This document shows, in pieces, positions 10,130 through 20,500 of a DNA stretch of 64,000 bases. The notes beneath the pieces were generated by a model that was not told where the DNA came from, made no database searches, and saw only the letters and a program-made list of their open reading frames with translations. Source of the DNA: Glandiceps talaboti (lineage: Eukaryota; Hemichordata; Enteropneusta; Spengelidae). The translations under genes were made by a program, and so were the position numbers. The stretch lies in contig NC_135550.1 of NCBI RefSeq assembly GCF_964340395.1, forward strand, positions 13,319,408-13,383,407, written 5' to 3'. Position 1 is the first letter of the stretch. Each line of letters begins with the position of its first letter.

Positions 10130-11430
10130 CACAATAGATGAGTTACTTTACAAATTACAAATTGAAAAGTCCAAAGTGAAATTCCACTTTGTCATCAGGA
10201 TGGCCACTTTAAAATACGGTATTCCATCCCTTGGGTATAGCCTTTTGACTTCGAATTTCCTCATGTAATTGAAGATTGACTTGTCTGTGATCATGCTCAT
10301 GGGTGATGAGATGTTAGCTAAGTATGTTGCATTGTATGAGACAGATTAGCAATCATAGACTTTTGCAGAAGAGGAGTACAGGCTGGTCCAACAGATGAAG
10401 GAAGTCAGCACTGTTATTAAAAAAAATATGAGATTTCATCTACATAAATAAAACTAAAGAGGATTCAGCATTGTCAAGGCCAAAGAAACATTGTCAGATG
10501 AGGCCAGTGAAGCAGGAAATCTTAAATGAAAACTGACCAAGATCTTTTGGGAATAGAAATGCTCGGAACACGCACAGGAAAATTGACGTGGGTTAGCTAG
10601 ATTATAACTTTGACCTCAAATCATACAAACAAGTCCGCACTAAAAAAAGGTGGTGGCACCAGAAATACATCTGTGAAATAGATGAGTCAAAAGTCTACGT
10701 ACACTTTTTAAATAATGGTGTGCCACCAAAGGGGAAAATTGAAGAATTTGAAATTGATATAGAGGAAAAGTCTGTTGACGAAGAAAACACTGTTGGCTAT
10801 GTGTATGAAAGGACAGGTTTCCGAATACTACTATTATAAGGAGACAGATGAGCAATCATACACTTTTGCAGAAGAGCAGTACAGGCTGGTCCAAGAACAG
10901 ATAAAAGGAAGGCAGCATTGTTAAGGAAAATACGTCTGAAATTTCATGTACAAAAAATAAAAATAAACTGATGATTCAGCATTGTCACATATGGCCATTG
11001 AAGCTGGAAACATTATTGAAAACAGACCAAGACCTTTTGGGAACATAAATGTTCAGAAGACACATAGAGTATGACTTTGACCTCAAATCGTACAAACAAG
11101 TCCACACTAAAAAAGGTAGTGGCACCAGAAATACATCTGTGAATAGATGAGTCAAAAGTCTGACCTCTCTTAGAGCTGAGTAAAGTATACTTTTTCAATA
11201 ATAGCTAACTGAATAATTTGAAGTTGACCGTTGACTAAGAATGCACTGTAGGCTATGTCTACAAAAGGACAGGGTTCCAAATACTAAGGATTTATTTGTC
11301 TACCAAGAAAAAAAAATCTTGGTGATGAGGACTCAGCCAATGAAGAAGTGGTCATACCAACTTCAAGTGTAAACAGTCTCCTTCAGATTGAGAATGGTAA
11401 AGAGCTAGTTACCAAGAACACTTGTTGAGA
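10130..11430 (+). pseudogene. GGGTR-type N-terminal remnant, array copy 3
   Basis: A second version of the 7130-8437 segment, about 3,000 bp downstream, with the same internal duplication and with extra small indels (for example the missing bases after KKKTT-coding sequence near 11310). Its C-terminal partner is the remnant at 12290-12985. Confidence 0.4.
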
Positions 11431-11682
11431 ATGATAAAATGAAAAATAAAGCAGATCTAGTGAAATGTGATGACGCACATGGTGTGAAAAACATTCCAGT
11501 CTACACCTCCAGTTGTACACACACAAATAGGGTTGTGAACAACAGTGCTATCATTGTGATTTAATCACAGATGTCGGTAGCAAAACTCTTTCTGATCAGC
11601 CACATCATTAATTTCACACTAAAGTTGATGAGAGCTCAGGTATAGTGCAGTTTGGTAACAATCCAGATAATTTTCAAGACTT

Positions 11683-12200
11683 AATTAGGGCCTATAGGAT
11701 TGTCCTATTGAATGCCAGTAGGTTCACCCAGCAGGACAATGCAGGAGATTAGATATTACTGCTTTCTGAGTTATAGATAGTTAGGGCACAGTGTTTGTAT
11801 ACATGTCAAACGTTGTTTCATTTTTTAATCTGTATGTCAAAAATTTCCATGGTAATGTTACAGACATTTTAAAGACCAAAGCATGTTCAATTTAAATAAA
11901 GATGAGGTTGACTTTGAAGCAATAACTATGTTGTCTGTGTTATTGAATGGGTGTAAAACATGCAAATATATTTAAATTAATTAGGTAAAAACGATATGCA
12001 AATTAGTTGCAATCCTCTCTTTTTTTTCTGTGCTGAAGTTCAGAACCCTGACCCTCTAGGACCTATTGGAGTGTCCTATTGGACGCCAGTAGGGTTGTCC
12101 TATGGGGAACGCGACCAAAAACCCCATAGGCTGCCCTATAAGGCCATGATATACGCCTGCCCTGTAGAATTGCCCTACAGGATCATGTAGAGTTTTTTTA
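11683..12200. repeat. CCTATAGG-rich palindromic blocks flanking an insertion
   Basis: The palindrome-rich block seen at 8690-8925 is split here into 11683-11735 and 12046-12190. The intervening 300 bp is unique to this copy, AT-rich and contains AATAAAG near 11895, so it looks like an inserted sequence of unknown type. Confidence 0.5.
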
Positions 12201-12289
12201 CCCACAGATTTCTATCACATAAACCAACCATGCCACACATGAATGTTATTAATACATAGAAGTAACATACATAATGATGATGATAACCA

Positions 12290-12985
12290 CCTTTGCTGAT
12301 GAAAGTATCCTCAATGACGACATTGGTGATTTGGAATATGGTAATGACAGTGGAGTGATACACGATTGTTTTACTGCATTTTGGACTGTCTGAGGTTATG
12401 AAAGGTGTACCATTGGAAACACTTGCCTGTATCATACTTACGAAGACATGACTATCCTGTTTTAGTGGGAAACAGTAGCAAGAATCATAGTTAAGGTGGG
12501 GAAGAAGGGAACTACATTCCTATTGGTTAAGCACATCCTTTTGTGCAGGAGGTTGTGTTTGGAGAGCAACATAACTAGAGGCATACTTTTTGTTTGTGCA
12601 TCGACCACATGTGTAGGGTCTATGATTTGTTCCAGAATGTAAACAAGAGTTGTTCAAACAAGCAATACAAGATTTCCAAACAAGACAAAGAGGAACTTGT
12701 CTATTCCCTTGGTAGCTATCACTGTAGGAAGATGCCAACAATTGATAACATTTGTGACATCATGCATGAAATCGCACACAAAGAAATGATTCAAGAACCA
12801 ATGTTTGTAGTAGATTCATGGAGAGCAATTGTGCACCTGACTGCCAGTAGTGACGTTGGTATCACCAAACTTTCAACAATCTACGAAGATGAAATGCCAA
12901 CAACCAGGAAAGAAATGAAAAGGTTCCTTTTCCCTGATTCAATGAGTAAGCTCAGCCACAACATGGACCTATCTCTGAGTCAATA
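12290..12985 (+). pseudogene. HECT-like C-terminal remnant, array copy 3
   Basis: This is the longest open version of the segment. From about 12594 to 12986 a single frame includes YHCRKMPTIDNICDIMHEIA, HKEMIQEPMFVVDSWRAIVH and TTRKEMKRFLFPDSMS. In HECT-like relatives the FPDSMS position is followed by an alpha-helical stretch and a cysteine-containing C-lobe. Here it is cut off by the LINE fragment. Confidence 0.45.
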
Positions 12986-12993
12986 ATAGATCC

Positions 12994-13370
12994 ATGGCCA
13001 CAAGGACCATGACCAATCATCACAGTCAAGCAGTACGATTTATCACAAATAACTACACATCAAGACAACCTGGCAGTATCAACAAAATGTTCAAAGAAAA
13101 TGACATCTGCCCTCTACAGGAAATAAGAAGAGAACTTCGCCTCAGGGGCCTAATAATACCAGCTATACATCATGACACATACCTCATATCACAAAGACCA
13201 AAGCGGACAACCAAACCCGGGAACTTTGCAGCATAACAACCATATATGTGGAAAAGTACACGACAAATAAATCCAGCTTCTTTCAAGTACCACACTCAAA
13301 TACAGACTTTTACAGGAACTCATTTTTCCCAAGGGCAATCAGAATCACAGACTTGGTCACATCTGGACCA
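12994..13370 (+). pseudogene. LINE reverse-transcriptase ORF tail, array copy 3 (most complete)
   Basis: Reads HHSQAVRFITNNYTSRQPGS, then CPLQEIRRELRL, QRPKRTTK and, after a frame change, SSFFQVPHSNTDFYRNSFFPRAIR (positions about 13262-13345). The Y..SFFPR.I motif marks the C-terminus of many CR1/Jockey/RTE-type LINE ORF2 proteins. The expected WN.LP that should follow is lost. Confidence 0.65.
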
Positions 13371-14399
13371 TGTCTTGTCTTCAATGTATCCATGCAGTGC
13401 GACTCTTCCGTTGATTATTTGCCAGTATTGGTTTCTTCGACGTATTTATTCTGACTCTGAATCATCTCTAATACAACGGGTACCGGGTACGTTCGTGAAG
13501 TTGATGTCGGGGTGGTTCCTAAGCTCTTGGATCTTCTACCTTGAAATTTATGCCTTCTTTAGATTCTTCACTGCATCATGCCCGAAACAAAGTACATGTC
13601 TTGTTTATCAAGTTTGAAGGTATTGGACGTCAACCGGTAGCAAACGTGTCAATTTGCTATAATTACCTTTATTTTATGGTAGCTATCCAGAATTTCGTGC
13701 CGATCGTCCGTGATCAAGACAACAAGGCCAGAGAAGTGCGCAGTATTCTAGGCTCGTCCCAAGATACTTTTTTCTTGGAAGAATTTTGGCTGGCATTTGG
13801 GAAATAAAAGGAATTCTTTCATTCTATTTTCTCTTTCGTAATCATTAGTCGTTGTGCACAATTTAATCGATAATAACATTAACAGCACGTACTTGACCTT
13901 ATTTTCGTGTGCTGCCATATGATGTGTACATGCCTAAGACTTGTGGAAGTAGTTGCGGAAAAGTTTAATAAATGCCAGGATGTTCAAAGCAAATATGAAT
14001 ATTTGTTGTACCGATTTTTCAAGCATAGCTTTCAGCGAACACATTCGATGAAGGTCAAGAAAGGGGTTGAATCAATGAGTAACGGTGCAGACAGTTATCC
14101 ATGACTCATGAGTTTAAAATTTCGTTTACCCATGCATGCATATTTTGTTTGTTTGATAATGTTTATTATTCATATTTAGTTGATTTGTTTGTATGTATAT
14201 GTAACACGGTTCCTGGACTCCCTGTGGTATATGCTATGCGGGTATGCGTGTAGTTGTGCCCCACATCTTTAGGCTTCTATATAGTTCCTGCGTGAGCGAC
14301 ATGCTTCACTTATTTTGTTCATTTACAACGTTTTTTCGTGGTTCAGTGTTAGTTATAGCGCCTCCAGTGACAGAGCTTAGGGCTGAGTTTGTAACCCGC
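13371..14399. other. Gene-free stretch
   Basis: Several short ORFs (13246-13617, 13541-13807, 13907-14104) show no recognisable domains or splice-supported exon structure. No strong repeats were seen. Confidence 0.4.
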
Positions 14400-14407
14400 G
14401 TCTCTAC

Positions 14408-14782
14408 CACAGGGGCGGCGTGTATTATATTGCTTAGATTTCCGTTTTCTTAGGAAAATATCATACGAATCTTACTGCTACAAATGTATTAGCTGCAATA
14501 ATTGTAGCGTCTTGTTGCGGTTTTGTGGGTTTTTTCGACTGTTTTGGTGACTTTTTAAACACAAAAACTTAAAAAGTCACCAAAACAGACGAAAAAACCC
14601 ACAAAACCGCAACAAGACGCTACAATTATTGCAGCTACAAATGTATCAATCTCTATAGTACAACGTATAATATAAATATACTCTCTTCCCCTGTGCAGGT
14701 AGGAATATATATTCAAAAGGTTGTTATATTTAGTATTTAGACCTGGAAAACAACAATCTATGAAATATTACACGCCCCTGTG
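14408..14782. mobile_element. 375-bp non-autonomous element, CACAGGGGCG ends, 8-bp duplication
   Basis: The left end is CACAGGGGCGGCGTGTATTA at 14408 and the inverted complement ends CACGCCCCTGTG at 14782. GTCTCTAC flanks both ends exactly (14400-14407 and 14783-14790). An 8-bp duplication with CA-GGGG ends fits a hAT-type MITE. The first eight bases equal the ends of the 4-kb element at 2117-6110. A perfect-looking hairpin lies inside. Confidence 0.8.
14490..14636. repeat. Hairpin with 68-bp arms, possible nested foldback element
   Basis: Arms 14491-14558 and 14569-14636 are inverted complements with a single mismatch (CGACTG against CGTCTG) around a 10-nt loop. ACAAATGTAT occurs immediately outside both ends (14480-14489 and 14637-14646), consistent with a 10-bp target duplication of a nested insertion. 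The near-identity of the arms implies recent origin or gene conversion. Confidence 0.85.
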
Positions 14783-15660
14783 GTCTCTACCGTACACGTA
14801 CCTGAGTAGAGAGAGTCACAAACGAGTATCAAATTAGTTGTACATCTCACCACTGAAGGCGCCCTTTATAAAGTCTGGAATCAGATGGGTACGGGTGTAC
14901 GTCTTACGTGAATGTCGTTCTTTCGTTGAAGTCGTTTATTGTAATCACACATTTCCGAAAAATCACGTGTCTTCTTTAAATAAAACATAACGAACTAACA
15001 CATAACATATCAAAACTTAGTCTTAACGTATTTGATAATGTTCTACTCGTTTAAAATAACAGGCCAAATAAAAAACAAGTTGTTTGGTTCCGGTTTAATA
15101 CCCGACCCCAGCTAGTTTTTCCCGCCGACCCTAAACTTTGTTTCACATATTCGAGAAAAGAAATAAGAAAATCGCGAAAATTGTGAAGTCTCGCAGGAAA
15201 TAGTGGATGCGGAAACTGACTTCAACTGAAAAGGACAGTTCTTCCAATCTGTAATGGTTGTACATTTGATGAGAAGCTAATAACACAGAGACCATATGGA
15301 AAACAGAAGAAAAAAACATAACTCCCTGAACTAGACACACACACACACATGAACATTTTTTTAAATAAAATAAAAAAATATACCGACCCCACCTATTCTA
15401 AAATTTAATGTAATCGGAACCACACAATTTTTTTACGCCTTAGTTTCCATAGATATTGTACATAATATAGCTTTCAAATTGAGTTGATATGTTGTACGTA
15501 CATATTCGTAGTACATAAACTATTATACAGTTGATAACGTCGAAAATGTATACAATTAATTCTTTAGTAAGTCTAGCCAAAATACGAAGGAATTTTTTGA
15601 GTGCCTTTAGTCACCGTGCAAGTGATACACCGGGAATGCCGATTTTTATCTTCCGTAAGG
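14783..15660. other. Gene-free stretch
   Basis: AT-rich sequence with a short (AC)n near 15337-15350. No ORF with recognisable content and no clear inverted repeat were seen. Confidence 0.4.
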
Positions 15661-15674
15661 GGAGGCTATATTAC

Positions 15675-16510
15675 ACTTCTGTCTGTCTGTCTGTCTGTTT
15701 GTCTGTTTGTCTGTTTGGCTGTCTGGCTGTCTGTCTGTCTGTCTGCCAGTGTACCGGATATTTCAAAAACTACTGCATCGATTCTAATGAAACTTGCTAC
15801 ACATCATGACAAGAACTGATTAATAATTTGCATAATTAATGTTTTTTTCTTAATTAGATTATACCTTAAGAATACATACTTCAAATTCAATATAATTTGG
15901 TTATAACAAAGCGAATATGTCCTGTAAAGTTTGTTGATGTAGCTTACAGTTTTAGTGTCTGAGTAATTTTCATAATTAATGATTTTTAGTAATTAAGCTA
16001 TATCTAATGAATACACTTCAAATTCTGCAACATTTAGTACATACATCAACCTTAACAAAGCATATGATGTCCTATGAAGCCAGTTGGTGCAGTTTTAAGT
16101 TTTGATGAGTAATTTGCATAATTGATTATTTTCAGTAGTTAAGCCATATCTAAAGAATGCACACTTCAAATTTCACGAGATTTGGTACACACATCAACCA
16201 TAATAAGCACACATATAAAGCCTGTTTGCATAATATTAGTTTTAATGAGTAATTTTGCATAAGTAATAATATTTGGTAATTATGCCATATCTCAGAATGC
16301 AAGCTTCAAATTTCCTATATTTTGCTACATCATAAATCAAACATAACAAAGCGAACATGTATACTTTAAATCTTGTTTACGTACCTTTTTGGTTTTAATG
16401 AGAAAATTGTATTATAAATGATTTTCGGTAATTAGGCTATATCTTAAGAATGCCAACTTCAAATTTCATATAATTTGGTACGTACATCAACCAAAGCACA
16501 CTTGTTTTTG
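15675..16510. repeat. TCTG microsatellite followed by about five 145-bp satellite units
   Basis: A (TCTG)n run at about 15679-15745, with TTTG and TGGC variants, is followed by degenerate tandem units. Each carries AATTTGCATAATTAATG, a TAATTA-GCCATATCT segment, ACTTCAAATTTC and TTGGTACA-ACATCAACC. The ACTTCAAATT marker recurs near 15880, 16016, 16163, 16306 and 16456, a period of about 145 bp. Copies are diverged, so the array is old. Confidence 0.75.
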
Positions 16511-17484
16511 TTTTGTTTTAATGGTTTTTAATCTGACACCATGTAAAAAGACTATAGTTGTAACCGGAGTATCGTTTTTCGATTAGGCAACCACAGCTTG
16601 ATCACTGAAAATTGTTAAAATACAACTAATTAGACATTGAAAATGTTACCAGTGGTCGATATTATCTATAGACAGTATAGTACGGAAAGAGGTCGAAATC
16701 GTGATCAACGTTGGGGTGCCGATTTTTTGGGTGCGGACCCACAAATCAATTTCATATACAGCTACAAAAAAAATTTACCCACAGGTGATACAGTACTGTT
16801 CATGGTGTATGACATCACGAGTAAGTTATAGTAACTGTCAAACATTTACGTGTAAAAAAAAATTAAAAAACACGTTCCAGTGACAGCTCGTGCAGTCTCA
16901 GTGGGTCCAGATGTTCTTTTAGGCCTACAATTTCCATGTTGTCTGTGCATTTTTATTTAAAGAATTTTCGCTAGTACTATGACTAAAGATTTGACATGAT
17001 TCATTTGCTAAACACTGTACTCTGGGCAACTCGTGTAATTTGACCATTGGTCATCATCTTTGAAAAACTTATTTAGCACACGGAGTGTGACGTAGTACAT
17101 AGTAGTTTGAGCACAGGCTCTGTTGAAGACGATTATTCCGCCAATATTTATTTTGTACATGTATTTCTTTTTCTCGCCAAATAGAGTTCGTAATTTGTTA
17201 TATCAGAAAAAAATTGATATATAACAAAAGTCTGTTAGTATAAATTGGATGTTTCCATTCATTGTCAGTACCGAAAATACCCGTCTGAAACAGACTAGAC
17301 TAGCTTGTGCGGTATACTATTTTGTGATGGCGTATGGATATCTGTTAGTAAATGTAAAACGTCGTACTTGTAGGGATTTCCTCAAAACACAGGAAGTGAC
17401 TGAACAAAATATCGATGAGAGAGCACGCTGAAACTGTCACGTCGTCGAGCAATTATTAACAGGTGTGTAGTGTGGATATTGCCA
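16511..17484. promoter_or_regulatory. 5' flank of ERO1 gene
   Basis: This is the presumed promoter region. It has no clear TATA box. I looked for an ER-stress element (CCAAT-N9-CCACG) and did not see a convincing one. A 60-codon ORF at 17249-17431 could be upstream noise. Confidence 0.35.
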
Positions 17485-17502
17485 ATGTACGACAGCCTTG
17501 TC

Positions 17503-20500
17503 ATGGAGAAACTAATAGTGGTGTCCTTGATGCTAGTATCGTTGGCGTGTTGCCTGTCCCCGACGAATAACAGCGACGTGAACCGTTGTTTTTGCCAGGT
17601 GAGTTCAAAATGACGTAAATGAGCATTGAGCTTGACAATGCGTAAACAGGCACTCGAATCAATTTGTATAATTTTTAGATATATTTACTACCCTTTTTTT
17701 TAAAAAATATATACAAATTCATTCGAATGCCTAGTACTACGTGTATCACCATAAACATCTACTCGTGTTGGGTGCCGGTGCTGACCGGTTCGGTGACTAG
17801 GTCATGGGGTCAGATTCACGATTAGCAGCGTCACTGCGTTCATGCAAAAAGATCACTCTATCTAGTAATACTATATAGTCAGTAAAAGTCAGCCAAGATA
17901 GTGCATAACGTAACTTAAAAGTGAGTTTACAGGACCAGGTCTGAGGACGGATTGAATAGGTAAACACAATTTCAACTCTGAGTTCAGGGTGACGAATTTC
18001 GAGATCTGTATCCAAGCATGGATGTATTTAGTGGATGTACTAATTCACCCATGTCCAAGCAAACGACACGAGGGGTCTTTTGTGTCCTTATTCAGTACTT
18101 GTTACACCTGTATGCTTATATCAATATATCATTTCTAAGTTCTATATGAATATATGTTTGAACATATACATAATACTATTTATTATACTGTCATATGATG
18201 TGATGTTAATTTTTCTGGAACCAGATGTAATAATCGACCAAACTGATTCGGGTACTACAGAACTAACAAACTTTATTCAAGATCAACACTTACTCACATT
18301 AACATACATTAGCATTGACATCTTCAAAGCGAGTGTAATATGGTATTCAATGACAGGTGTTCAATGACAGCTAATTACTACACCAGAGAGCAGTTTGTAA
18401 GTACCTCACATCACGAGTATAAAGTTGGCGTCAGATTCAGATTCAGCTAACGTCATATTGAGCGTCAGATTCAGCGTCAGATAGCGCCAGATCCGAAGAC
18501 ACCCGACGGACTCAATCAAACCTGAATTAATACCGTTGAGACGACAGGGGAAGATTGCGGCTCCACAAGCTTTTCATGGAAGTTGGGATGTCTCTGCTTT
18601 TACAATTTTTATTTGGGGAAAACACGTGAAATAGAGTTGAAATACTTGTCACCGAGACATTGATAGCCCCAAGTTCAGCCACTGTATGTTCGTTGGTTGA
18701 TACATTTTGCCAATAATGTACATGGCATCAGTAAAGGTTGCAGAAAAAGTTAAGTTTACATACGTAATATGTTGCTATTTTTAAAAATTTAAATTCAAAA
18801 TTTAAAAATTGTGCAAGCAGAGACATTCCTCCTTCCATCAAAAGGTTGTGAAGTGGAATCTTTCCCTGTAGTCTCAACAGTATTATTTCAGCTTTGATTG
18901 AGTCCGTCGGGTGTCTTCGGATCTGAGGTTATCTGACGCTGAATATGACGCTGAATATGACGCTACCTGAATCTGAATCTGAATCTGACGCCAACTTTAT
19001 ACTCGTCCTCACATCACCCATATACTGTCAGGGTATGTGTGTTTGTGCACGTACGCAGTTTCAACAGTTGGTACTGCCTGTACTTAAACAAGGACGTCAT
19101 ACAAAATATTTCATAAGTGATGCTTGATACAGGAATGAATCACATGAATACAGTATGTTGTTGGGCAATCTGATTACAATCTGATGTGGTGAAAGTGGCT
19201 AGATGTCTTTATTTACCTCTATTTCCATCATTTTGTGTTGTTTGTTTTGTTCCAGGTGATTGCCACCTTCCCACATCTGACCCAGGCTGTGTAATAGAAA
19301 ATCTTGTATGAATCTCGCACTTTTGAGTGGCCAATTAGGATGAACATTACGTTGGCAACCCCAGGCATCTGCGCACACTGGAGAAATTGAACTATCAAAC
19401 ATACACACAAACGATGACATTGATGACACGCTATATTCATCAGTGGCAGTGATGTCTCTCCAAACGATTTTGAGAGAGAAGCATGCTGATTTGTTGAAGA
19501 TACCTTTCAAGATTCTTGAGATTCAAACAAGATTTACTATTACACAGAGTCAGATGTGGGAAGGCAGCGATAACCCGGAACACAACAAATGACACAAAAC
19601 GATGGAAATAGAGGTACTAAATAAACACATCTAGCCGCTTTCACTACATCAGATTTCAATCAGATTGGTTGTTGGGCTAATTTTCTATCCCAGGTCAGTG
19701 TCTCAACACTTCCAACTTGTATCAAGCCAACATTTTCATGAATACAGTCCCCAAAACACACAACTACTTTCAAATATACAGTGACAGATTTCTTTCCAGT
19801 GTAGTCATAATACCGTAGTCCAACATTAGGAGATAAAAAATCTGTAATACTCTCTAAAGTGGCAGTTTCAAAGGGGCTCTATGAGTTCTGTAAGCATACA
19901 TGTGTTACACAGTCAAAGTCATCTAGCATAATGAGCGTCATCTTAATCTGACCCCTATTTATATGCAGAGTAGGCCTTTAAAGGGTGGGGGCTACAGGCA
20001 AAGGTATAGATGTACAGACAGAAATTTTCACACAAAAAAACATTTGGTGAATCTGATTGTGTACTCCAAAACAGTTAACCAGACTGGCTACCATCAATGG
20101 CTCTGTGCCTAAATTTGGTGTCATGGTGAGAGATTACTAGTTTTGTAGGATAATTTCACCCATACCTTTGTTCTCAATTCTGTGATAAACCAATGCTCAT
20201 TTTTGCTTTGGAAGGTGTGTCAGTGTGTTTATGATGCAGTAACTGTCAACTACTTCAAAGTTAATTTTGGTGTCAGAGGCAGCCATGTTTGAAAAACCGT
20301 CTTCATGGATAGCATATTAATTAAAAATGGAGCTTCGTGATTGGTCAGTTTGTTGCTGGGTAATGACAGCTTGTGGCATTTTTGGGCATACAAAAAGGTC
20401 CTAATCAGATTAGGACTAAAATCTAGGTATGAAAATCAGTTGTTTTACAGAACTAAAAAGATAGTTCCAAACAAAGAATGGCTTCATGTAATCCTGTATT

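Larger units (their letters stand above)
6240..13245 (+). repeat. Tandem array of about 3-kb units (partial, full, partial)
   Basis: Sequence at 6254-8690 recurs at about 9270-11690 with only scattered differences (offset about 3,002 bp). The first part recurs again at about 12208-13240. Each unit runs: HECT-like C-terminal remnant, LINE tail, GGGTR-type N-terminal remnant, then a block rich in CCTATAGG-like palindromes. The unit boundary therefore falls inside the ancestral gene: the N-terminal part at the end of one unit joins the C-terminal part at the start of the next. An inner duplication of about 475-510 bp is also seen within each unit (7337 against 7846; 7616 against 8091). Confidence 0.85.

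Noticed and set aside
13246-14104. Several ORFs of 65-123 codons after the HECT-like array
   Set aside because: Apart from the LINE tail to about 13370, none shows a recognisable motif or splice structure.
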